Shown in pieces: positions 21,568 through 32,301 of a stretch of DNA of 64,000 bases (within the stretch, counting starts at the first letter, position 1; each line of letters opens with the position of its first letter). The DNA is taken from contig JAPJBO010000245.1 of the NCBI GenBank assembly GCA_030068145.1, forward strand, positions 62,001 through 126,000. Reading direction: 5' to 3'. Source of the stretch: Diplonema papillatum (Eukaryota; Euglenozoa; Diplonemea; Diplonemida; Diplonemidae). The notes beneath the pieces were generated by a model that was not told the DNA's origin, did no database searches, and saw only the letters and a list, made by a program, of their open reading frames with translations. A program made the translations under genes and the position numbers.

Positions 21568-22932
21568 GGAGCCAAAGACTTGGAGCCAAAGACTTGGAGC
21601 CAAAGACTTGGAGCCAAAGACTTGGAGCCAAAGACTTGGAGCCAAAGACTTGGAGCCAAAGACTTGGAGCCAAAGACTTGGAGCCAAAGACTTGGAGCCA
21701 AAGACTTGGAGCCAAAGACTTGGAGCCAAAGACTTGGAGCCAAAGACTTGGAGCCAAAGACTTGGAGCCAAAGACTTGGAGCCAAAGACTTGGAGCCAAA
21801 GACTTGGAGCCAAAGACTTGGAGCCAAAGACTTGGAGCCAAAGACTTGGAGCCAAAGACTTGGAGCCAAAGACTTGGAGCCAAAGACTTGGAGCCAAAGA
21901 CTTGGAGCCAAAGACTTGGAGCCAAAGACTTGGAGCCAAAGACTTGGAGCCAAAGACTTGGAGCCAAAGACTTGGAGCCAAAGACTTGGAGCCAAAGACT
22001 TGGAGCCAAAGACTTGGAGCCAAAGACTTGGAGCCAAAGACTTGGAGCCAAAGACTTGGAGCCAAAGACTTGGAGCCAAAGACTTGGAGCCAAAGACTTG
22101 GAGCCAAAGACTTGGAGCCAAAGACTTGGAGCCAAAGACTTGGAGCCAAAGACTTGGAGCCAAAGACTTGGAGCCAAAGACTTGGAGCCAAAGACTTGGA
22201 GCCAAAGACTTGGAGCCAAAGACTTGGAGCCAAAGACTTGGAGCCAAAGACTTGGAGCCAAAGACTTGGAGCCAAAGACTTGGAGCCAAAGACTTGGAGC
22301 CAAAGACTTGGAGCCAAAGACTTGGAGCCAAAGACTTGGAGCCAAAGACTTGGAGCCAAAGACTTGGAGCCAAAGACTTGGAGCCAAAGACTTGGAGCCA
22401 AAGACTTGGAGCCAAAGACTTGGAGCCAAAGACTTGGAGCCAAAGACTTGGAGCCAAAGACTTGGAGCCAAAGACTTGGAGCCAAAGACTTGGAGCCAAA
22501 GACTTGGAGCCAAAGACTTGGAGCCAAAGACTTGGAGCCAAAGACTTGGAGCCAAAGACTTGGAGCCAAAGACTTGGAGCCAAAGACTTGGAGCCAAAGA
22601 CTTGGAGCCAAAGACTTGGAGCCAAAGACTTGGAGCCAAAGACTTGGAGCCAAAGACTTGGAGCCAAAGACTTGGAGCCAAAGACTTGGAGCCAAAGACT
22701 TGGAGCCAAAGACTTGGAGCCAAAGACTTGGAGCCAAAGACTTGGAGCCAAAGACTTGGAGCCAAAGACTTGGAGCCAAAGACTTGGAGCCAAAGACTTG
22801 GAGCCAAAGACTTGGAGCCAAAGACTTGGAGCCAAAGACTTGGAGCCAAAGACTTGGAGCCAAAGACTTGGAGCCAAAGACTTGGAGCCAAAGACTTGGA
22901 GCCAAAGACTTGGAGCCAAAGACTTGGAGCCA
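21568..22932. repeat. 14-bp satellite, about 97 copies, unit GAGCCAAAGACTTG
   Basis: The array is an essentially perfect tandem of a 14-bp unit over 1365 bp. Each unit contains CCAA-AGAC-TTGG, so the arms are palindromic. As 14 is not a multiple of 3 and the unit has no stop in any frame, it is open in all six frames; the 470-540-codon frames here are artefacts. Confidence 0.98.
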
Positions 22933-24018
22933 CGGCACGGACAACTGTAATCTACAGTGTAGATACCAGACACAAAAGAGAAGAAATGATACAGATCATG
23001 AACAATTGCGAGCTCGGGCTAGAAGCGATTGGGCAGGCAGATGGATTGCGGAAGACACGCAGATGAAACGTTGACAACTTGCATGAGAGCCTTTCTCCGC
23101 CGGAAGAAAGCATCTCCCGCTCGGGAGGTGTCCATCAGAACGCACGTTGGGGTTGTTTTCCTTTTTACATTTCTAAAAGAGGGAGGCCATTGCCAACCTT
23201 CAAGGCTCTGGGAACTGGAATAGTCTGTGGTGAGCTCACGCACCGCTGATTTATGATGAATCATCGGACGGGGTGTTGTGCCACAGTGCCAGATTTCAAA
23301 CTACTAAGTAGGTCCAGACTTTCTCTGGCCCAGTCTGACAGACTGAGCCAGTGCCAGCGTGGAAGCTTTCGTAGCTGAAATCCTGCTCTGGGTTCTGGCT
23401 ACCGAAATGCACTCATTGTGCCGCCAAAGTCTGGCACAGAAGAAGATAGAATCATATTAAGTCACACAACGCAGCAAGAGGACGCCTTTCGGAGCCTTCT
23501 GCGGTTCACAACGTTTGATGAGGTTCGTCACGAGAGGCATCCTTCACCGCAGTTTGCACTGTGCTTACGGCGGGGCTAACTTCGAGACAAATGCGCAAAA
23601 CCTTCGCGGTAAGGCTTGAACAGCCACGACTCTGACAGTAGAAGTTGCGCGATAAAAGCGCAGGCGTCAACTAGCAGCCTCTTGGTTACTCGATTCGCCG
23701 TGGAACAGGCGATCCGAGACCAGGGCTTGCTGCTGGAGCGACTTGTATTTCGAAGCCTGTTCGGTTTTGGAGCTATGAATCGTGGCACCGACCTCCGCAC
23801 CGGGGCGAGCTGATCTCGAGCAAAAGATCGTCGAAAAAGGATCTGCAACGTGAACCAGCGACTCTGAGCGAAAAACAGTCCAAAAAACGACAACCCAGTG
23901 CATCGAACCAGCGCACCGCACCGCACCGGCCCCGCCCACACTGATCGTGGTGTCAGCAGGACGTGCAACAGTGCTCGCGAAGAAGAGGACGGAACATAGT
24001 GACGTATTTTCTCGATAC
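22933..24018. other. No recognisable gene
   Basis: Unique-looking sequence lies between the satellite and the next gene. A small imperfect palindrome (CCCAGTCTGACAGACTGAG) is near 23330. The minus-strand open frame at 23576-24034 lacks coding-like features. Confidence 0.4.
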
Positions 24019-24762
24019 TTAAACTAGGGGCCACACCGGTTCCTGTTTAATGTACTTGTTGATGAGCTGCTGGCGCTTGTTCTTCGTGTTCGTAATGCCT
24101 TCGTAGTACAGCTTGTTGGTTACAACTGTGTCGTCAACCTTACGCCCCGCAGCGGTCCCGGGAGCGAAGCGGCGTCGAAGGCTGACAATGGTGTCTTCTT
24201 TGTGTTGCATGGCCTGGCTGTAAAGGCGGTCGACTGAAGCCTGCAACTGCTTCTGGTCCAGCTTTTCCTCCTGCTTGCCCGAGCTCAGGAAGCGCCGCCT
24301 GATGTCCTCGTGGTGCTTCCTCTGACGCTCCCGGCTCTGGGTGTACATACGATCCACGGCTTTCTGCTCCTCTTCCGCTGTGAAGCGCTTCGATTTCAGC
24401 TCCTGCGAATATGTTTCTGCATCGTCCATACTGTACAGCGAACAAACGCGCACAATCGACCGACTTGGCCTTGCTTACTAGTAAGCCCTGATTCTAAACG
24501 ACGTGTTTAGCTTTGGTTTTACCAGAAAAACAACGAAACCTTGGACATTCAATTCATCACGTGATTTTCTTGTGACTCAGATCGGAACCGAAACTTAACC
24601 TACGAACACGCAAGCGCACCCGCCGAACAGTAAGCGGCAATCGCATACCTGGTTGTGTCTTTCGCGCAGGTGCTCCAACCTCTTGTCCCTGGCTTCCGTG
24701 TAGTGCGAAGTCAGGCGCTTCGAGACCTCGTCGATCTGCGTCGGTTCGGGGTATGAGTGCAT
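24019..24762 (-). CDS. Small basic protein with RLY repeats (unknown function)
   Basis: Two exons, 24649-24762 and 24019-24402, join in phase 0 across a 246-bp intron (CAACCAG/GTATGC to TTCGCAG/GAGC), giving 165 residues. The protein is almost entirely charged helix and holds four spaced, related motifs: KRLTSHY, DRMYTQS, DRLYSQA and NKLYYEG. The second and third are followed after about 15 residues by IRRRF or LRRRF, a 35-40-residue repeat. Small RLY-type repeat proteins of this look occur in kinetoplastid gene sets, which fits a euglenozoan source; I cannot name the family with certainty. The first ATG after the AG at 24770 was taken as start. Confidence 0.75.
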
Positions 24763-24800
24763 TACGTAACCTGACTCGGTCCTGAGCAGTGCGAGCCGCA

Positions 24801-24833
24801 CCAACTTCCGCACCCACTGGGTGCGGAAGTTGG
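24801..24833. repeat. Perfect 15-bp-arm hairpin
   Basis: CCAACTTCCGCACCC, a 3-base loop, then GGGTGCGGAAGTTGG. It lies about 40 bp upstream of the start of the RLY-repeat gene. Confidence 0.85.
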
Positions 24834-25241
24834 GGGCCGAATACATTGTCTTGGAATACAATTGTCTTTTTTGGCCGGTTTCAGAGTCCGGCCAGCTGAA
24901 TAGAATTGTGTTGGAAGACAGTTGTTGTTAGTGCAGTTGCCGTGGAATACAATTGTGCACACGGTTTCTGATCGTGGCACAATAGGTCTGGACTCCGGTA
25001 GACTGGAGACCGGTGGCAGTGACTGGTGTGAAACTTTTACCTGGCTTTGTGGCCGTCACGAGCCTGTAAGAAGGCAGGGATGTGGTAGGCGGTGGCGAAG
25101 GGCGACACCCGGTACTGCTGCGGCCTGCCGGCCGTAGAAGATTTTTCCCGCAAAATCAGTGGTGAACCAGAGTGTTTTTGTCCGGGCCCGTAGTGGTGGC
25201 GCATTCGTCGGCGGAAGTCCGGAAAAGACCCTGACCTGAGC

Positions 25242-28200
25242 CTATACATGGCAGGTCGCTTCTCCGAGAAGTTCTCGCAGTTGCTGGGGAAGTGGAAGAC
25301 CATGCTTCGATTAGGATGTGCACCCCGTGTTCTTTAACGAAGTTCGAAACAAACACACCTCTTCCGGTGAGAGCTTCCTGGGTTTGCGCCCGAACATCGG
25401 GTATACTACAGGGTCGTACGGCTCGACTCGCCATGGCTCGATACGCGAATGTCGCATCGGCAGGTGGCCGGCTGCATGTCGCTGTTGAGATGGGATTTTG
25501 GTTGGGCGAGGGCAACTGCACACAAAAAGGACCAGAGAAGCAGAAGCACGTCTGGCACACCTCTGGCGACGTCGCACCTCCACGATGCGGCGAGTCTTGG
25601 TCGATGTCGCACTTGGCTTCGTGGGGGTAGCCGCCGGGGTAGTCGACGACGACGAGGTCCTGCGTGAGGGTATACTGGCTCGCAGCGTACGCGCTCCGTG
25701 ACTCGCCGCCCCCGCCGAAGATTACCGCACGGCACGAAAGGTGCCCCGCCGCCGCGTCGGCACGGTTTGCGGCGGGGTCCCCGTTTTGCGTCGGTTCTCC
25801 CGCAGGCACGCGGATCAGCTGCATGGCGAAGAACTGCCGCGCGACAGCGGCCTTCGGCCCGACGTCGACGGTCCGCCACACCAGCGTCGCGAGGTTCAAC
25901 GCGCAGCACTCCGTCGCAAACGCCATGTGCCCCGTCGTCCCGCCCACCACTACCATCTCACTCTCCCACATTGCAGCAGCGTGTCCGGACCGACCCTCCG
26001 GCATCTGCCCGTTGCAAACCTGCAGCGCCCAAACGCCCGCGGCGAAGTCGTAAGAGAAGACGTCCGCGCACGGGTCGCCGTCGCTGTTCTTCCCGCCAAA
26101 CACCCACATGCGCCCCTGGTGGACTACCGCCGTGTGGTTGATCAGCGCCGGCGGGGCTTTGGCCTGGTCGCGCGGGCTGCCGGCCGGCTCCCGCCGCTTT
26201 GCGGGGACCCACTTCAGCTTCTTGAGGTGCACCACGTCCAGGACGCTGCACGGGCCGTGTCCCCGGTTGCCGCCGAAGACCCACAGCCGCCGGTCGAAGG
26301 CGACGGCCGTGTGCCCGCGGACCATGCTCGGATCCCGCGCCGGCAGGTCGTTCGGCCTCCACGCCGCGGGGTCCCGCAGCGAGTCGCCGGCGACCGCCGT
26401 CCACCTCTTCGTGTCCAGGTCGAGGAACAGCACATCCCGGCACAGCCCGTACCCTGCGGCTCCGGATCCCGACGACGCCACCGCGGCGCGACTAGACACA
26501 GGCGATCCGGGCGGGGAAGGCGCGGAGTGGTAGTCGATGGAGTGATGCGCATTGTATGTATGCGCTCCGTTATACCCGTTCCTGCCCCCTCCGGTGCGAG
26601 GCGTCGGGTGGTAACCGTTGTGCGCGTGGTGCTCTGAAGGTGACTCCAAGAGCAGCGGCACCTGCGGACCGTACCCCCCGAAGATCACCATCGACGTCGA
26701 CGATGCACCGTCGCCCCACGGCAGCTTCCCGGTGAACAGCGTCGCGGTGTGTCCGTGCCGGCCGAAGGCCGGCTTCGAGCCGAAGGTCGCGAGCTTTTTC
26801 CAGGCAGCCGTGCCCGGGTTGAACGCGTGGACCCCGGCGTCGAGGTCCGCCGCCTTCGCCGTCGCGTGCCCCCGCCCGCCGAAGAAGTAGACGTTGCTGC
26901 CGTGCGCGACGCACGCCGCCTTCTCGCGCTTCGACGGCGTGAACGCCGCCTTCCGGAACGTGTACACCACCCCCGGCGCGCCCCGCGCGGGCCCGGCGCC
27001 GTTGCCGGCGCCGTCGCCGCCCTTCCCCGGCTGCGCGCGGCGGGCCGTCGGCGCCGTCGCCGGGCGCTGCGGCGCGAGCATCTCCTTCCGCTGCCCCGCC
27101 GACGCCGAGCGCGGCGGCTGCGCCGGGTCGGATGGCTGCTGCTGCTGCTGCTGCTGGGGTCGCGCGAGGCGCGTGGCCTCGCCGGCGATGCGCTTCGCCT
27201 CCTCCTCGGCCCCGCGCGCCCGCACGCGCTCCTCCTCGAGCTGCTCCTCGAGCTGCCGGATGCGGCCCTCCATCCGCTCCGAGTCGTCGCCGTCGCCCGC
27301 CGGCCGCGCGGCGAACCCGGCCCGCGGCTTCGCCGCCGCGGCCACCGCCTTCGCGCCCACCGGCGTCCCCGCCGCCGACGACGCCGGCGCGTGCGAGTCC
27401 CGCGGCGTCTCGAGCGCGTCCGAGTCGGCCTTGTTCCCCTGCTGTTGCTGCTGCGGCGGCGCCTCGTCTTCGACCTCCTCCGCTGCTGAGGCCGCCGCCG
27501 CCGCCGCCTCCCGCCGGCGCGGCGTCGCGACTTCGTCGCGCGGCGTCGCGTGCCCGCCGGGCGGTGGGTCGCCCGCCTTTTGCGCGAGGCTACCGCCGCT
27601 GCCGCTGCTGCTGCTGCTGCTGCCGCCGCGCTGCGGGCCCTCGCCCCGCGTCTTCGAGCCCGCGCTGCCCCCGGCGCCGTCCGCCGGAGCCTGCCGCCGG
27701 CGCGGCGTGCCGGCGCTCGACGCCGCTTCGCCACCGTCCTCTCCGCGGCGCGGGTTCGGGTCCTTCGAGGAGTGCTTCGACGCCCGGTCGCTGTCCTTGC
27801 CCTTGCCCTTGCCCTTGTTCGCACCCGATTTTTTCGAAGGCGTGTCGGACGCTTGGGAGGCGTCGGCGTTGTCCGCTCGGACTTGCTTTGAGTCCTTCCT
27901 CGTCGCCTGTGCTGCGGAGGTGTTGTCCGTGTCGGCTGCTTTCGACGATTTCCTCGGCGTAGAGGCAGCACTCGCGCCGTGCTCTGTGTGCCGATCGGTT
28001 TCTTTTGACTTCTTCCTCGAAAGCTTCGCGGTGGACGCTTCCGATTCGTGCCTTGCGAGGCCTTCGTCGCCGCGGGCTTCGGCTTCCTTGGACCTTTTCG
28101 AAAGCTTCGCAGTCGACGCTTCCGACGCGTGCCTTGCGACTCTCGCTGTGCGGCCTTCGCCGTCGTCGGGGTCGCCCTGCTGATCGGTTTCTTTCGACTT

Positions 28201-30078
28201 CTTCCTCGAAAGCTTCGCGGTGGACGCTTCCGATTCGTGCCTTGCAAGGCCTTCGTCGGCGCGGGCTTCGGCTTCTTTGGACTTTTTCGAAAGCTTCGCG
28301 GTCGACGCGTCCGACGCGTGTCGTGCGACTCGCGCCGCGCGGCTTCTTTCGTTGTCGTCTTGGTCTCCCTGTTGATCAGTTTCCTTCGACCTCTTCCTCG
28401 AGAGCTTCGCGGTCGACGCTTCCGATTCGTGCCTGGAGACTCTTGCCGTGCGGCTTTCGTCGTCGTCGACGTCGCCGTGTTGGTCCGTTTCTTTCGACTT
28501 CTTCCGCCCGACCTTCGCCGTCGAGGCGGAGCCGTGTCTCGCCGTGCCTTCCGCGCTGGCGTTCTCGTCGTCTGCGGCCTGCTGCCGGGGGGTGGTCAGC
28601 TGGTCCGAGTCTCTGGACTTCTTCTTCGAATTCTTGGACGACGACGCGGCGCTCGCCGCCCGGTCTTCGTCGTCTTGTTGGGCTTCTTTCGACTTTTTCC
28701 GCTCGCCCTTTTTCGGAGTGCCGCGGTCCGCGCCGCCTTCGTCGTCCAAGTCTTCCTGTCTGGATGCCCGGGCCGCTTCTTTCGACTTCTTCCTCGCAGC
28801 TTTCGACGTTGCCGGGCTTTCCGCAAGGTCGTCGTCATCCGGGGGTTCTTGTCGGGAGGAGTCTTTCGACTTCTTCCTCGCAGCTTTCGACGTTGCCGGG
28901 CTTTCCGCAAGGTCGTCGTCATCCGGGGGTTCTTGTCGGGAGGAGTCTTTCGACTTCTTCCTCGCAGCTTTTGACCTTGAGCTCTCCGCGAGGTCATCGT
29001 CATCCAGGGGTTCTTGCCGGGCGGACTCCTTCGACTTCTTCCTCGCAGCCTTCGACGTTGCCGGGCTCTCCGCAAGGTCGTCGTCATCCAGGGGTTCTTG
29101 CGGGGCGGACTCCTTCGACTTCTTCCGTGCAGCTTTTGACGTTGAGCTCACCGCCAGATCGTCGTCATCCAGGGGTTCTTGCGGGGCGGACTCCCTCGAC
29201 TTCTTCCTCGCTGCCTTCGTGACCGACCCGGCGAGGTCGTCGTCGTCGTCGTCGTCCTCGCCCGGCTGCCGGTCGCCGCGCTTCGCCTTCGACCCCTTGC
29301 GCCGGGCGGCGGACCCCTTGCGGGCGCCGGCAGCCGCCGCCTTCTGGCCGCCGCCCGCGGCGGCCTCGCCGTCGGCCCCGCGGCCCGCCTGCGCGGGGCC
29401 CTTGCGCTTCTTCTTCGAGGACCCGTTCAGCGGGCGCCCGTCGTCGTCCGACTGCCTCCGGCTCTCCTGCCGCGCCGCCGCCGGCGGCGCCGGCGCGCCG
29501 TCCAAGTCGGTGAAGTCGCTCGAGTAGCTCCCGGTTCGCTGCGTCAAGTTGAGCACCGGCTGCTCCTCCGGCTTCTGCGCCATGCGGGCCACGTCGGAGG
29601 CCATCTTCTTCATGAGCTCCGCATGTTCCTCCGCGTCCTTCGCATCCTCGGAGTCCGTGTATATGTCGTCGGTCCGGTCGCGCTGGGGCGCCGCCTGCTC
29701 GGCCCCGTCGAGGGTGCCGTCCAAGTCCGAGCTTTCGGCCTCCTCCTGCTCCCGGAGCGTCCCGCGGTCGGGGGCCTGCTTCGGCTTTTTGTTTTTCTTG
29801 CTCTTGCCCTTCGCTGGCTCTTCGTCTTCTTCCCTTTTCTTGCCCTTCTTCTCCGCCTTCTTCCTCCCGCCGGGCTCCTCCTCCGCGTCGGACCGCTTGC
29901 GCCGCTTCTTGTCCTCTTTCTTCTTGCCGCCCACCTTCTCCTTCCCCGGCTTCTTCTTCTCCTCTTCCTCCTTCTCCTCCGCCGCCGGCGGCGGCACCGC
30001 CCCTCCCGCTACCGGCCCCGCGTCCTCGAACCCGTCGCTGTACGCCTCGTCGAAGTCGTCCTCGTAATCATCGCTCAT
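25242..30078 (-). CDS. Large acidic/basic disordered protein with C-terminal kelch propeller
   Basis: Three exons, 25578-30078, 25359-25471 and 25242-25283, total 4656 nt (1551 residues) with consistent phases (1, then 0). Introns are 106 and 75 bp. The start ATG is followed by a strongly acidic segment, then Lys-rich blocks (residues 30-110). Residues 280-435 hold about six 25-residue repeats (SKAARKKSKESA, then DDDDLAES). Residues 525-695 hold a second repeat type (STAKLSRKKSKETD). A short coiled coil lies near 935-970. Residues 1040-1495 form a kelch domain: six blade motifs VYFFGG, MVIFGG, LWVFGG, MWVFGG, MVVVGG and AVIFGG. Kelch propellers bind protein partners; the tail looks like a scaffold or nucleolar-type charged region, but the role is unknown. 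A further minus-strand open frame at 25037-25303 was rejected as its continuation. Confidence 0.85.
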
Positions 30079-30250
30079 CTCTCCCCCCCCCCCACTCCCC
30101 CCGCCGCCGGGAATACTTCGGCCGATCCAGCCCTCGTCGCCCGTTTCCCCCGGCGCGTTTGCTGCGGGTGGGGTTTTGGAGTTGAAAGTTCGTATGAGAA
30201 TACGGGATTAGAGGGTTTTTGGGTGGGGTCGGCGGTTCGAAGTCTCAGCC

Positions 30251-30515
30251 TGAAGAACGTTGTAGTATGGTCATGGTAAGATAAAACCAGTGGTGGCACC
30301 TGATGAAGAACGTTGTAGTATGGTCATGGTAAGATAAAACCAGTGGTGGCATCTGATTAAGAACGTTGTAGTATGGTCATGGTAAGATAAAACCAGTGGT
30401 GGCATCTGATTAAGAACGTTGTAGTATGGTCATGGTAAGATAAAACCAGTGGTGGCACCTGATGAAGAACGTTGTAGTATGGTCATGGTAAGATAAAACC
30501 AGTGGTGGCATCTGG
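30251..30515. repeat. 53-bp tandem array, 5 copies, upstream of the kelch gene
   Basis: GAACGTTGTAGTATGGTCAT recurs at 30255, 30308, 30361, 30414 and 30467. Copies differ at only a few positions (CACCTGATGAAG or CATCTGATTAAG). It begins about 170 bp 5' of the kelch gene start. Confidence 0.9.
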
Positions 30516-30522
30516 TGCTGAT

Positions 30523-30612
30523 GATAAAAGTACGTGCGCTCGGCTAAAGGCCGGCGCGGGGCGAGACTGGAGGCAGCTGTTAAAGTTCGGGAAACAGTAA
30601 AGTTCTTTTGTT
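30523..30612 (+). repeat. Dispersed repeat, partner at 33852-33930
   Basis: GTACGTGCGCTCGGCTAA and CGAGACTGGAGGCAGC, then GTTAAAGTTCGG and AACAGTAAAGTTC occur in the same order in gamma-tubulin intron 2. Here it follows directly after the 53-bp array. Confidence 0.7.
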
Positions 30613-32301
30613 GTAGGTGATCACGCCTCAATCCCAGGGTCCTGCATGTGTGCTCGTGATTATTCGCTACTGCGCTAGCATTTCCCGAGTGAGAGAGAGA
30701 ACGCATCAACCCAGGTCAGGGGTAAAAGACAAATTGTCGCAAAGCCTGCAATGAACCCACAACCCACATCGTTGCATCCAGCGCACTACTAGCCTTTCTT
30801 ACAATTGGGCAGGCAGTTCTTGTCTTCGTTTCCTGTCAATTACAAGATTTGTCACCTGCGAGAGGCTCTCGCAGTCGCGGCGCAATGGACAATACAACGG
30901 CAAATAAATCTCGCTCACTTCTTTTCTTTTTTTTGACGAGGCGATCTAGCAAACAGCGCCTGCAACGGCACGAAGAAACGGGTAGGGGGTAGTCGATACT
31001 AGAAATGAAAACGTAAAAAGAAAAGCCGCGTGGTGGTGTGCGGTGTGCTTGGGTTGTGGAGAGTTCGTGGAGATCCCAGAAGTTAGAGTGTTTTGTCCTG
31101 CACGTACACCTACGTCAGCGGCGAACCTCTTGGATTGATGGAGACATTCGTGCCGCGCGAGATGACAAGAACGATCGGCATTAATCAAGAAGCAGCACTT
31201 CGATATCCAGCCCGCTTTACCCGGGCCGGCTATGTCTTCTAGAAAGAAAAAAAACGAAGAAGGTGGGAAACTGGCACGTTGAGGAGGGCCAGGAACTGGG
31301 GAATCGGGTGCCTACTGAATGCAAAGAAGCTCTATTTCAGATTTCACGGCGCGGGGGGAAAGAAACTTGTACCGTGTGCTTTTCGGACCTGAAGGAGCAA
31401 ATTTGTGGACGGCCGAGCGGAGCCAACGGACCAAGTGGCTGCCGATCGAAGAAAAGCATCACCGGAGCCTGGCGCTTGCCGGTAGAAAGAGCTAACTGTA
31501 TGGCAGGAAGCTGACATGTCTGCAACATGGACCGAAGCTTGCCTGGGAACGTGCAAGGGCAGTTCGCGAGCGCAGCCGCAGGACGGCACAAACTCACTGC
31601 AATACTTCCCACACACGGTCTTCGTTCATTGTCATAGTCCACTGGTGTGGACGTCAACCTTATTCTAGCTGTCCGAGCCTTGCTCCTTTTGCACACGCGC
31701 ATCCCCGTCGTTGTCATAAAGCCATCGAATAAATTGAATAGAACACTCTATAGATCGATTCTAGGACGTTGAGCTGTTAGAACAGCTGCAACACTATGGA
31801 TATCGATGCTGCGTTCCGCGAGGAGGTAGAGCGCAAGCCTGGGGATCGAACTACCCCGCCTTTCCCGTGAAAAAGCTCGCTTGACTCCGGGAAAAGAGAG
31901 TCTCCGGGCGAACACCAACCAACGGAGTACTGCGTATTCGTGACACGTGAACAAAGGGGGCGGCGATACACGAAGAACAGAGAGTGTCGGCGGGCACCTT
32001 TGTTTTCGTTTGCTGGTCACTTTTTGCGGCTTCGGCCATAGTCCACGCCACTACAAACGGTCGGCCTGTATCAGCCAAGTGACAGGTCCGTCTAAAGTAC
32101 TCAAGTAGAAGGTACTCAGCGAGCATGCTTGAGGGTAGCGCATCTGGCCGAAGCGCCGCACGGTGTTGCAAGTTGCATAAAATTACACAAACGAGGGCAC
32201 CTAAATTCGCCAAAGCGTGTAAAAGCTACCGCTGGTGGAACATTTGACTAGGAACCTGACGTGGTGTTGTCAGGCACAGAGACAGGTGAGCCGGCGGATG
32301 C
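30613..32301. other. No recognisable gene
   Basis: This is the intergenic region between gamma-tubulin (3' end) and the kelch gene (5' end). The small open frames found on both strands have no domain and no coding-like composition. Confidence 0.45.

Noticed and set aside
25037..25303. Minus-strand frame as the last exon of the kelch gene
   Set aside because: The strong CCCCAG acceptor at 25283 joins in phase to a different frame that stops after 13 codons at 25242; reaching the 88-codon frame would need a poor acceptor.
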